Assembly: GCF_003994855.1 (NCBI RefSeq)
Contig: NZ_CP034142.1
Span: 1 to 64,000, forward strand
From: Marinobacter sp. NP-4(2019)
GTDB taxonomy: Bacteria; Pseudomonadota; Gammaproteobacteria; Pseudomonadales; Oleiphilaceae
Direction of reading: 5' to 3'
DNA: 64,000 bases
In this document: positions 42,785 through 51,685 of the stretch, in pieces
How positions within the stretch are numbered: position 1 is the stretch's first letter
Layout of the letters: the number at the start of each line of letters is the position of its first letter
Program-made: the position numbers and the translations under genes
The notes under the pieces: model-generated
Told to the model about the DNA's origin: nothing
The model's input: only the letters and a program-made list of their open reading frames with translations
Database searches by the model: none

Positions 42785-44491
42785 ATGACCACCCAATCCA
42801 GAGGCCAACGCCCCCAGACGGCGGACCTTGAAGATCCTCTGTATTACCTGAAGAACATGGACACCGTAGTGTCGTGGGTAGCGGATCATCACGCCGATCT
42901 GCTGACTACCGATGAACTCGCCCGACTGGGGAGGTTCTTCGCCCTGTCCACCGCCGCGCGGGGATTGCTGACGCGTATGGTGATGCGTACCGGTGAGCTG
43001 TTTCGGGTGGATAAGCTGAACTATCCGGAACTGCCGGGCTCCCTGGCTGACGCCTTGGCCGAACTGAGCGACAGTCACTGGCTGGAGTCGTCCCCTCTGC
43101 TTGGCATTGATGATCTGTTCCGGCTGGTTACCCTCACCGAGCTCCGGCCGGTGTTTGCCAACCTACTGACTGAACTGGGTCTGCCAAAGAACCTGCCCAA
43201 AGCGCGGATGCTTGAAGTATTGACCGAACAGTTCCCGGAGCCGCAGCGCTTGCATGAATGGTTGGGCGATGACGCTCCGGCAACGGTCCGGCTGCATGAA
43301 ATGCCTCTGTTTGACCGTATCCGCCTGATGTTTTTCGGCAACCTGCGCCAGGGCTGGACCGATTTCGTGCTGGTGGAACTGGGTTATCAGCAATACGAAC
43401 AGGTGACTTTCTCTACCGATGCCAGGGCCTTTCATCAGCGGGCGGATGTGGATTGCTACCTGCAGATGCACCAGTGCCGGCAGTGGCTGGATGAGGGGGT
43501 GGCCGCCGTTGAGGTGTGGCCCGAGGTGCCCGCGCCTTCGGCTAATCCCTGGCTGGCCAGTCGGCGGGACCGGTTGTTGCTCGAACTGGGCCGGCAGGCA
43601 GAGCGGCAGGGGGAGCGGGAACTGGCGCTGGAAGTGTTGGCGGCCAGTAACCACCGGGAGGCGCGGCTGAAGCAGCTTCGGTTACTGGAACGAATGAAAC
43701 GCTACGGGGAAGCCTGGGAGATTGCGCGGCATTGGCGCAACAATGATCTTAGTGACGCGGAAGCCCAGGGACTGGCACGCATCCTGAAACGGCTGGCGCC
43801 GAAAATGGGCGAGGCGCCGCCGGTGGTGGATACACCGCCGCCGATCCGCGAATTTACCCTGACCTTGCCGCAACCCGAAATCGGTTCCGTGGAGCTGGCG
43901 GCCCAGCAGCATCTGGAGTCCGACGAGGCGCCGGTGTTCTATGTGGAAAACACCCTGATCAACGGCCTGTTTGGCCTGCTGTGCTGGAAGACCGTTTTCG
44001 CGGCCATTCCCGGCGCGTTTTTTCATCCGTTCCACGTCGGTCCGGCGGACCTGATGCGGGAAGACTTTGTGAAACGGCGCCAGGCAGCGTTTGAGCGGTG
44101 CTTTGCAAGGTTGCGGGACGGTAGTTACCGACAGCGTATTCTGGAGACCTGGCAGGCGAAGCAGGGCATTGCCAACCCCTTCGTGGTCTGGCCGGTGTTG
44201 TCGGAAGACCTGCTGATCATGGCCATGGACTGTATTCCGGCGCAGCACTTGGAGCGGCTATTTGAGCGCCTGCTGAATAACCTGAAGGAGCACCGCAGTG
44301 GCTTTCCGGACCTGATCCGGTTTCGCCCCGACGCTGATGGCCCGGAGTCGCGTTACGAGATGATCGAGGTGAAGGGACCCGGCGACCGGCTGCAGGATCA
44401 CCAGCGCCGCTGGCTGGCGTTCTTTGCCCGGGAGGGTATGCCCGCGAGCGTCTGTTACGTGCGCTGGCAGACGGATGAGGCCTGCCCATGA
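42785..44491 (+). CDS. FAN1-like VRR-NUC structure-specific nuclease
   Basis: Bacterial homologue of FAN1, an interstrand-crosslink repair nuclease. It has 568 residues: an N-terminal SAP-like/helical part, TPR-like repeats in the middle (about 240-330), and a C-terminal VRR-NUC domain. Catalytic residues are recognisable in VENTLINGLFGLLCW (Glu about 389), SGFPDLIRF (Asp about 509) and MIEVKGPGDRLQDHQRRW (Glu and Lys about 528-530). A GGAG precedes the ATG. The next gene, a helicase, overlaps by four bases, a pairing known from other Gammaproteobacteria. Confidence 0.92.
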   Translation: MTTQSRGQRPQTADLEDPLYYLKNMDTVVSWVADHHADLLTTDELARLGRFFALSTAARGLLTRMVMRTGELFRVDKLNYPELPGSLADALAELSDSHWLESSPLLGIDDLFRLVTLTELRPVFANLLTELGLPKNLPKARMLEVLTEQFPEPQRLHEWLGDDAPATVRLHEMPLFDRIRLMFFGNLRQGWTDFVLVELGYQQYEQVTFSTDARAFHQRADVDCYLQMHQCRQWLDEGVAAVEVWPEVPAPSANPWLASRRDRLLLELGRQAERQGERELALEVLAASNHREARLKQLRLLERMKRYGEAWEIARHWRNNDLSDAEAQGLARILKRLAPKMGEAPPVVDTPPPIREFTLTLPQPEIGSVELAAQQHLESDEAPVFYVENTLINGLFGLLCWKTVFAAIPGAFFHPFHVGPADLMREDFVKRRQAAFERCFARLRDGSYRQRILETWQAKQGIANPFVVWPVLSEDLLIMAMDCIPAQHLERLFERLLNNLKEHRSGFPDLIRFRPDADGPESRYEMIEVKGPGDRLQDHQRRWLAFFAREGMPASVCYVRWQTDEACP

Positions 44492-46782
44492 AGGTAGCCA
44501 TCCGCACCCTCTGTGAATTCGCCGCCCGTCGTGGCGATCTGGACTTTCGCTATACTCCGGCGCCCAGTGCCGAGGAGGGCATCGCCGGCCACCAGTCAAT
44601 ACAATCCCGCCGTGGTTACGGTTATAAAAGCGAGTACTTACTGACTGGTGAGTGCTTGGGGTTGGAGCTTTCCGGTCGAGCTGATGTATACAATCCCCAT
44701 CGTGGTCGGCTGGAGGAAATCAAGACTCACCGGGGCGATCTGTCGCGAATCCGTGAACACCAGCGCGCGCTCCACCGAGCCCAGCTCAGAGCCTACGGTG
44801 CCCTGCTATGCCGCCAGGAAAACCGCAAAACACTGGAACTGGCGCTGATCTATTACGACACCGGCAAGGACAAGGAAACGCCGGTGATGGAAACCGCCAC
44901 CGCCGATGAACTCTGGCAGGAGCTCGAAGGCCTGTGCCGGCAGTACAAGGCATGGGCCGAGCAGGAAGCGCATCATCGGGAGCAGCGGGACGCCCTGCTG
45001 TCTGAATTGACCTTTCCCTTTGCCGAATTCAGGCCGCGGCAACGCCAGTTGGCGGAAACGGTGTACAAGAATTCGGTGAAGTCCGGCACTTTGTTACTGG
45101 AGGCTCCCACCGGTCTCGGCAAGACCCTTGGCACCCTGTTCCCTGCCCTGATGGCCATGCCGGCGGCCAGCCAGGACAGGCTGTACTACCTCACCTGTCG
45201 CAATACGGCCCGGCAGTTGGCCATGGATGCGGTGGAGAAACTCCGTTCCGCCCGGAATGAGCACCAGCCTTGGCCGCTGAGAACTCTGGAACTGGTGTCG
45301 AAAGACGATGCCTGTGAGCACCCGGACAAGGCCTGCCATGGCGATTCCTGCCCGTTGGCCAAAGGCTTTTTCGATCGCCTGCCGGATGCCCGGGCCGAGG
45401 CTGCACAGACTGAAGACACGCTTGATCAGGCAATATTGGCGAAGATCGCCGCAGGTCACGGCATTTGCCCCTATTTTCTCGCCAAGGAGATGGCGCGCTG
45501 GTGTGATGTGGTGATTGGCGATGTGAACCGGCTGTTTGACCAGTCCGCCCTGCTCCACGGTCTGATTCGCCAGAACAACTGGAAGGCCAGCGTACTGGTG
45601 GATGAAGCCCACAATCTCGTGGACCGGGGCCGGGGCATGTATTCCGTGCGGCTGGAACAGCAACGACTGCTGAAGGTGAAAAAGACCGCCCCCAGGCCGC
45701 TGAAATCGGCAATCGATCGCACCGCCCGGGCCTGGCAGAGTCTGATCCGGGATCATCAGACGGACGACGAGACCCCGGTATTCTTTGAAACCCTGTCCTC
45801 CCAGCTACTCGGGGCCTTGCAGGCCATGGTCTCGAACCTCACCGATTATCTGGCGGACAACCCGCCGGACCTCGCCTTGCAGGAACTGCTGTTTGAAAGT
45901 GTGGCCTTCATGAAGCTGGCGGACTCCTTTGGTGATCACTCCCTGTGCGAATTCCAGCGCACCGGTCGGGGCCGGGCCAGTATCACCATCCAGAACCTGA
46001 TACCGGCGGATTTTCTGCGGGAGCGGTTCGAGGCGGCACAGTCGGTCCTGTTGTTCTCCGCCACCTTGAGCCCTGGCGTTTACTACCGGGATCTGCTGGG
46101 CTTGCCGGAGGACACCCGCTTCACCTCCCTGCCGAGTCCGTTCAGTACGGACCAGTTACAGGTGCACTTCACGCCGGGCATCAGCACCCGCCAGACCCAT
46201 CGGGATGCCTCCCTGCGGCCGATAGCGGATCTCATCGCCCGACAATTCCGCGAACGACCTGGTCACTACCTGGCGTTTTTCAGCAGCTTCAAGTACGCAC
46301 GGGCGGTCAGTGAGACCCTGGCCAAAGGGGCACCGGACATTCCCCAGCGTGCCCAGCAGCCCGGCATGAGTCCACAGCAGCGGGCGGAGTTTCTGGCGGG
46401 TTTTCGGGAGAAGACGGGCAGTGTGGCGTTTGCAGTCCTGGGTGGGGTGTTCAGTGAGGGCATCGACCTGCCCGGGGACCAACTAATTGGTGCCTTTGTG
46501 GCCACTCTGGGTTTGCCGCCGTTCGATGCCTGGCATGAGATTCTAAAAATCCGCTTGCAGCAGCGTTTCGGTGCTGGTTACCAATACACCTACCTTATCC
46601 CCGGTCTGCAGAAGGTGGCCCAGGCTGCCGGACGGGTGATTCGTACTCCGGAGGACCGGGGGGTGATCTGGCTGATCGATGACCGTTTTTTGCAGCCGGC
46701 GATCAACCCGTTGTTGCCCCGCTGGTGGTTTGTTGATCCGTCGCGCCTCGGGTCGACGGTCGAAGCTTCAGGGTCCGGTTGA
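44488..46782 (+). CDS. DinG/XPD-type helicase with N-terminal PD-(D/E)XK nuclease motif
   Basis: A 764-residue superfamily 2 helicase. Near the N-terminus SGRADVYNPHRGRLEEIKTHRG (about 62-83) has the D...ExK arrangement of a PD-(D/E)XK nuclease. Then come Walker A EAPTGLGKTLG (about 205-215), a cysteine cluster consistent with an XPD-type iron-sulfur domain (DACEHPDKACHGDSCP near 275 and GICPYF near 325), the DEAH box VLVDEAHNLVD (about 371), and the C-terminal AAGRVIRTPEDRGVIWLIDDRF. Its ATG overlaps the FAN1 gene stop. Its last 80 bases overlap the convergent cra gene. Confidence 0.92.
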   Translation: MKVAIRTLCEFAARRGDLDFRYTPAPSAEEGIAGHQSIQSRRGYGYKSEYLLTGECLGLELSGRADVYNPHRGRLEEIKTHRGDLSRIREHQRALHRAQLRAYGALLCRQENRKTLELALIYYDTGKDKETPVMETATADELWQELEGLCRQYKAWAEQEAHHREQRDALLSELTFPFAEFRPRQRQLAETVYKNSVKSGTLLLEAPTGLGKTLGTLFPALMAMPAASQDRLYYLTCRNTARQLAMDAVEKLRSARNEHQPWPLRTLELVSKDDACEHPDKACHGDSCPLAKGFFDRLPDARAEAAQTEDTLDQAILAKIAAGHGICPYFLAKEMARWCDVVIGDVNRLFDQSALLHGLIRQNNWKASVLVDEAHNLVDRGRGMYSVRLEQQRLLKVKKTAPRPLKSAIDRTARAWQSLIRDHQTDDETPVFFETLSSQLLGALQAMVSNLTDYLADNPPDLALQELLFESVAFMKLADSFGDHSLCEFQRTGRGRASITIQNLIPADFLRERFEAAQSVLLFSATLSPGVYYRDLLGLPEDTRFTSLPSPFSTDQLQVHFTPGISTRQTHRDASLRPIADLIARQFRERPGHYLAFFSSFKYARAVSETLAKGAPDIPQRAQQPGMSPQQRAEFLAGFREKTGSVAFAVLGGVFSEGIDLPGDQLIGAFVATLGLPPFDAWHEILKIRLQQRFGAGYQYTYLIPGLQKVAQAAGRVIRTPEDRGVIWLIDDRFLQPAINPLLPRWWFVDPSRLGSTVEASGSG

Positions 46783-47737
46783 TGGTCACAGTGTTTGCCG
46801 CACCGCCAGTACCGATCGCCGCCATGGCCTGCTCCAGTGTCGCGCTGGCAATCGCTTCGTGATTCTGGGGCAGGGAGTTCACCGGGATGGGCAGGAAATC
46901 CAGCAAGCGATCGTCGCCGAATGTGGCGAGATGCAGGGTATCCGGCAGTCCCCCGGGTTGTTCAAGCAGCACATCCAGCACTCCCTGGAGCAGGGTGTAC
47001 GAGGCGGTCACCAGGGCATCCGGAAGTCCCTGTTCCCTGAGTATCTTGCGCATCATCGCGGCACCGGACGCGCGGTCGTAATGGGGGCCACTCTCTACGA
47101 TAGTGGTGACACCGGCGTTACCGGCGGCGGCCAGAAAGCCCGCGCGGCGCTCCCGCGTCATGGCAATCTCGGGCACGGCGTCCAGCCAGGCGATGCTTGT
47201 GGTATGTCTGTTCAGCACCGACTCGGTCAAGGCTTGCGCAGCGGTCCTGTTGTCGCTGACCACGCAGCGGATCACGTCCGGTGACTGCGCCCGGTCCACG
47301 GCAATCACCGGCAGGCCTTCCTTCTGTAATCGGGGATAGAAGGGATCGTCCTGGGCCAGGGCGCTGGCCACGATCAGCGCGTCGCAGCGCCGAGCCTTGA
47401 GGGCCTGGGCCAAGGCCTTTTCGGTGTCCGGGTTATCGTCCGAACCGGCAATCAGCAACTGGTAGCCCTGGGCCCGGGCGCCTTGCTCCAGCAGCTTGGC
47501 CAGCCGTGCGTAACTGGTGTTCTCCAGGTCCGGCAGGATAAAACCGAGGGTCCGGCTGGCACCTCCACGCAGGGCAGCGGCCTGGGTATCTGGCTGGAAA
47601 TTATGTTCGCGGGCAACGGCCAGAACCTTGTCGATGGTGTCCGGCTTGATTCGCCGCGCCGCCCCCTGGCCATTGATGACATAGCTGGCAGTGGTTCTTG
47701 ATACACCGGCAAGGCGGGCAAGTTCGGCAAGTGTCAT
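46703..47737 (-). CDS. cra: Catabolite repressor/activator Cra (FruR), LacI family
   Basis: LacI/GalR-type regulator of the fructose operon, responding to fructose 1-phosphate in relatives. The start at 47737 (MTLAELARLAGVSRTTASYVING) has GGAG nine bases upstream and matches Cra N-termini; a TTG 12 codons upstream is possible but less likely. It has 344 residues with the HTH at the N-terminus and a periplasmic-binding-like effector domain. Divergent from fruB with a Cra operator between them. The coding tail overlaps the helicase gene in the opposite direction by 80 bp. Confidence 0.93.
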   Translation of the reverse strand: MTLAELARLAGVSRTTASYVINGQGAARRIKPDTIDKVLAVAREHNFQPDTQAAALRGGASRTLGFILPDLENTSYARLAKLLEQGARAQGYQLLIAGSDDNPDTEKALAQALKARRCDALIVASALAQDDPFYPRLQKEGLPVIAVDRAQSPDVIRCVVSDNRTAAQALTESVLNRHTTSIAWLDAVPEIAMTRERRAGFLAAAGNAGVTTIVESGPHYDRASGAAMMRKILREQGLPDALVTASYTLLQGVLDVLLEQPGGLPDTLHLATFGDDRLLDFLPIPVNSLPQNHEAIASATLEQAMAAIGTGGAANTVTINRTLKLRPSTRGATDQQTTSGATTG

Positions 47738-47780
47738 GGGCGGCAACTCCGTGGTCGGTTTGCGGGTATCCAAAGATTGC

Positions 47781-47809
47781 TTGATTTCTGATCATATCTG
47801 TTTCATTAT
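47781..47809 (+). promoter_or_regulatory. fruBKA promoter
   Basis: TTGATT (47781-47786) and CATTAT (47804-47809), 17 bases apart, each 4 of 6 to consensus. The Cra operator begins 14 bases after the -10, so it would cover the start of transcription. Confidence 0.5.
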
Positions 47810-47822
47810 CGATTTTAAGCAT

Positions 47823-47838
47823 GCTGACACGATTCAGC
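47823..47838 (+). promoter_or_regulatory. Cra (FruR) operator
   Basis: GCTGACACGATTCAGC is a near-perfect palindrome closely matching the enterobacterial Cra consensus (GCTGAA-CG-TTCA type). Its place between divergent cra and fruB, downstream of the fru promoter, is that of a repressor site. Confidence 0.8.
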
Positions 47839-47888
47839 AATGAAAATATGATACCGCCGTATCACAACAACAAAGCGAGGCAACGATC

Positions 47889-50720
47889 ATGCTGACGCTG
47901 ACCGCCAACGACGTTCGACTTGGTGTAACCGCCACTGACTGGCAGGATGCGCTGCAACAGGCCGCCCGGGATCTGGAATCCGCCGGCCGCACCTCCCCGG
48001 ATTACCTGGCCGGCATGATGGCCCGGGAACAGCAATCTTCCACCGTTCTGGGTAATGGCATTGCCATTCCCCACGGTACCCCTGAAAGCCGTGACGCGGT
48101 CCTGGATACCGGTATCCGTATTCTCCAGTTCCCACAAGGCATAAACTGGCACGATGGCGCTCGCGTTCATGTGCTGGTGACCATTGCCGCCCAGTCCGAT
48201 GAGCACCTGGATATCCTGCGGCATCTGACCCGTGTGCTGGACAAGCCGGGCCTCGCCGACCAGCTGGCGCGGTCGACGGATGCGTCCGAACTGGTGGCAC
48301 TGCTGTCCCGGGCACCGGTGATGCCAAAATGCGATAGCGACACTCTGTGCCTGGGGGTGGAAGCCAGAACCGCCAATGAGCTGGGGTTAATTGCAGCGGC
48401 GCGGCTGCAAAGCCTGCAGTGCGTGGGTACGGACTTTCTCAGCGAGATCGTTGGCCGGCCGCCGGTACCGCTTGGCCAGGGTTTCTGGCTGACCCATCAT
48501 ACCGTCGGCGCCAAACGCCCCACCCTGTCCCTGGCGACTCCGAAAAAGCCAACGGCGGAACTCAAAGGGGTGTTTTGTCTCGCCGGTCAGGGCGATGAAT
48601 GCCATGACCTGCTGGACCGTATCGATAACTTCCTTGCCCACAATGAGCCCATCGAAGGGTTGGGTGCCGACGCCGTGCTGGCGCGGTTGTCCGGTGAGGC
48701 GGCGAATGCAGTCACCGCGAAAGTGACCCTGCTCAATGCCCACGGGCTGCATGCCCGGCCGGCGAAACAGCTGGTGCAGGAAGCCCGGCGTCACAATGCC
48801 AATGTCCGGGTGCGATTGCTGGAAGGCGATGGCAGTGCGGTGTCCGCCACCAGCCTGACCCGGGTGATTGGTCTGGGCGCGCGCCGTGGCCAGGTGCTGT
48901 TATTGTCGGCCACGGGCGAGGACGCCGAACAGGCCGTTGCAGACCTGTCCCGGGTGATTACCGAAGGGCTGGGAGAAGAGGTTGCTCCGTTGCGGTCCGG
49001 TGAACAACAGACTGCCGAGGAATCCCGGGCTGCGCCCGATCCGCTGGTGGACGACCAGCCATTGAAGGCCGTTGCGGCTTCTCCCGGCTTGGCGCTGGCA
49101 CCGGCATTCGTCCTGCGTCAACCGTCTCTGGACTACGCCGATACCGCTGACGACAGTGAACAGGAGATCCAGCGGCTGAGCCGGGCCATTGATGACGCCG
49201 ACGGCCAGTTGCGTACTCTGATTCGTCACGCCGAGGGTGGCGAGGCAGCACCGATCCTGTCGGTACACGTGGAAATGCTGCAGGACGATGATCTCTACCA
49301 GGCGGCACTGGAAGCCATCAACGAGGGTGCATCCGCCGAGGCTGGCTGGTGGAAGGCCATTGATACCGCCGCCCGGGCCCAGGAAGCGCTGGCCGATCGC
49401 CTGTTGGCCGAGCGTGCCGCCGACTTGCGGGATGTCGGCCGGCGGGTGCTCGCCAATCTCTGTGGCGTGGCCATGCCGACGCCACCGGATGCGCCCTACA
49501 TACTGGTGGCTGACGACCTTGGACCTTCCGACGTGGCCCGCCTGGATACCTCCCGGGTTCGGGGTCTGGTGACTGCCCGTGGTGGTGCCACCTCCCACAG
49601 CGCCATCCTCGCCCGTGCCCTGGGGTTGCCGGCGGTGGTGGGTGCCGGAGAACAGGTGCTGACCATTGCCGATGGCGCAGATCTGGTGGTGGATGGCGAA
49701 CGTGGCTGCCTGGTGCCCAGCCCGGGGCCGGAGCGTTGTGAGCGCATCCGTCGCCGGCTGGAGCAGCTGGAAACCCTGCAGGCGCAGGCCCATGAGAGCC
49801 GCCACCAACCCGCCATCACCCGCGACGGCCACACGCTTGAGGTCTGCGCCAACCTTGGTAATACCGCGCACACGCCGGATGCCGTGGAGCGGGGTGCGGA
49901 CGGTATCGGTCTGCTGCGGACCGAATTCATCTTCATGGCGCACCCGGAGGCCCCGGATCTCGAAACCCAGGTGCGGGAATACCGCCATGCCTTCGACGCC
50001 CTGAATGGTCTGCCGCTGGTGGCCCGCACCCTGGATGTCGGGGGTGACAAGCCGCTGGATTACTGGCCCCTGCCCCAGGAAGACAATCCGTTCCTGGGTA
50101 TGCGCGGGATTCGCCTGTCGCTCACCCGTCCGGAGATTCTTGAAACCCAGGTGCGCGCCCTGTTAACCGCTGCCGGTGACCGCCCCCTGCGCATCATGTT
50201 CCCGATGGTCAAGGATCTGGAAGAGTTCCGCGCCGCCCGGGCGATTGTGTCGAAGGTTCAGGCCGAGGTGCCTGCCAGCGATGTCCAGGTGGGGGTGATG
50301 ATCGAAATTCCGTCCTGTGCCCTGCTGGCGCGGACCCTGGCGCCGGAAGTGGATTTCTTCTCCATTGGCACCAACGACCTGACCCAGTACACCCTGGCCA
50401 TTGATCGCGGCCACGGTCAGTTGTCTGCTGAATCCGATGGCCTGCACCCGGCGGTGTTACGCCTCATCCAACTGACGGTGGAAGCGGCCCATGCCCATGA
50501 CCGCTGGGTGGGGGTGTGCGGCGAGCTGGCTTCCGATCCGCAAGCGATTCCCGTGCTGGTGGGGCTGGACGTGGATGAGCTGTCGGTGACCAGCCGCCGG
50601 GTGCCGCTGGTCAAGGCCTGTATTCGTGACCTGACCCTGGACAGCGCCCGCAAGCAGGCGGAACTGGCGCTCGGCAAGGCCAGCGCGGTTGAGGTGCGCG
50701 ATGCCCTGGAGGCGTTGTAA
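47889..50720 (+). CDS. fruB: Fructose PTS multiphosphoryl transfer protein (EIIA-HPr-EI)
   Basis: A 943-residue fusion that carries phosphate from PEP to the fructose permease. The EIIA-Fru domain has its active His at position 62 (IAIPHGTPES), the HPr domain at His288 (NAHGLHARPAK), and the Enzyme I domain at His570 (GGATSHSAIL) with the PEP-binding IEIPSCALLA and GVCGELASDP near the C-terminus. GAGG lies eight bases before the ATG. fruK starts within its stop codon (TAATG). The full-length EI suggests that this operon is self-sufficient in PTS components. Confidence 0.97.
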   Translation: MLTLTANDVRLGVTATDWQDALQQAARDLESAGRTSPDYLAGMMAREQQSSTVLGNGIAIPHGTPESRDAVLDTGIRILQFPQGINWHDGARVHVLVTIAAQSDEHLDILRHLTRVLDKPGLADQLARSTDASELVALLSRAPVMPKCDSDTLCLGVEARTANELGLIAAARLQSLQCVGTDFLSEIVGRPPVPLGQGFWLTHHTVGAKRPTLSLATPKKPTAELKGVFCLAGQGDECHDLLDRIDNFLAHNEPIEGLGADAVLARLSGEAANAVTAKVTLLNAHGLHARPAKQLVQEARRHNANVRVRLLEGDGSAVSATSLTRVIGLGARRGQVLLLSATGEDAEQAVADLSRVITEGLGEEVAPLRSGEQQTAEESRAAPDPLVDDQPLKAVAASPGLALAPAFVLRQPSLDYADTADDSEQEIQRLSRAIDDADGQLRTLIRHAEGGEAAPILSVHVEMLQDDDLYQAALEAINEGASAEAGWWKAIDTAARAQEALADRLLAERAADLRDVGRRVLANLCGVAMPTPPDAPYILVADDLGPSDVARLDTSRVRGLVTARGGATSHSAILARALGLPAVVGAGEQVLTIADGADLVVDGERGCLVPSPGPERCERIRRRLEQLETLQAQAHESRHQPAITRDGHTLEVCANLGNTAHTPDAVERGADGIGLLRTEFIFMAHPEAPDLETQVREYRHAFDALNGLPLVARTLDVGGDKPLDYWPLPQEDNPFLGMRGIRLSLTRPEILETQVRALLTAAGDRPLRIMFPMVKDLEEFRAARAIVSKVQAEVPASDVQVGVMIEIPSCALLARTLAPEVDFFSIGTNDLTQYTLAIDRGHGQLSAESDGLHPAVLRLIQLTVEAAHAHDRWVGVCGELASDPQAIPVLVGLDVDELSVTSRRVPLVKACIRDLTLDSARKQAELALGKASAVEVRDALEAL

Positions 50721-51685
50721 TGGCCAGGGTTCTTTGTATCACGCTCAATCCCGCCCTGGATCTCACTGCGGGGATCTCCACGGTCACCCTGGGCAGTGTG
50801 AACCGAGCCGATGACACCCGCCTGGATGCCGCCGGTAAGGGGATCAATGTCGCACGGGTGCTGGCGCAACTGGGCCATTCGGTAACGGTCAGTGGGTTTC
50901 TGGGGAAAGACAATGCTGCGGCCTTTGAGCGGTTGTGTGCGGATGAGAGTCTGCAGGACGAATTCGTCCGGGTTCCCGGCCAGAACCGCATCAACCTCAA
51001 GATTACAGAACAGGATGGTCGGGTGACGGAGCTGAACGGTCCCGGCTTTGAGGTCACCGGAGACGCGTTGACGCAACTAGAGCGGCGGCTGGCGTTACTG
51101 ATTCCCGAAAGTGACGCCGTGGTGATCGGTGGCAGTCTGCCGGGCGAATTCCCCGAATCCACTCTGGCTACATTGATTGCAGGGATCAACGATGGGGGAA
51201 AACCGGTGTGGCTGGACACCAGTGGTAAGGCATTGAAAGCCGGTGTGACCGCCAGGCCTGAAGCCGTTAAACCCAATATTGATGAACTCGCGGATTGGGC
51301 CGGCGGTTCCCTGGACTCCCTGACTGCGGTGGCCAATTCTGCGGTCAGGTTGCAGGAATCAGGGATCTCGCAAGTCATCGTCTCCATGGGCCCGGACGGT
51401 GTGCTCTGGCTCCGTCCCGGCGGGAGTCTCCGGTCGGTGCCCCCATCGGTGTCCGTGGCCAGCACCGTTGGTGCGGGCGACACCCTGCTGGCGGGGATGG
51501 TGCATGGTTGTCTCAGTGGTCATGCGGCGGAGCAGGTACTGGCTTTCGCCACCGCCCTGTCAGTTGAAAGCGTACAACATGTCGGTGTTGGCAACCCCGC
51601 CGCACCGGATTTCCACCAACTGCTTGAACAAACCCGGGTTCTGCCCTGGCTTGGTGAGAACAACAATGGGGAGATGCCGTTATGA
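50720..51685 (+). CDS. fruK: 1-phosphofructokinase
   Basis: PfkB-family kinase that converts fructose 1-phosphate to fructose 1,6-bisphosphate. The 321 residues contain the substrate-binding AAGKGINVARVLAQLG near the N-terminus and the catalytic TVGAGDTLLAGMVHG near residue 250. It is translationally coupled on both sides: a TAATG with fruB and an ATGA with fruA. Confidence 0.97.
   Translation: MARVLCITLNPALDLTAGISTVTLGSVNRADDTRLDAAGKGINVARVLAQLGHSVTVSGFLGKDNAAAFERLCADESLQDEFVRVPGQNRINLKITEQDGRVTELNGPGFEVTGDALTQLERRLALLIPESDAVVIGGSLPGEFPESTLATLIAGINDGGKPVWLDTSGKALKAGVTARPEAVKPNIDELADWAGGSLDSLTAVANSAVRLQESGISQVIVSMGPDGVLWLRPGGSLRSVPPSVSVASTVGAGDTLLAGMVHGCLSGHAAEQVLAFATALSVESVQHVGVGNPAAPDFHQLLEQTRVLPWLGENNNGEMPL

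Noticed and set aside
49262..49276. TACACGTGGAAAT as a possible parS
   Set aside because: Half-site is broken (TAC instead of TTCC) and it lies within fruB coding sequence far from the origin cluster.
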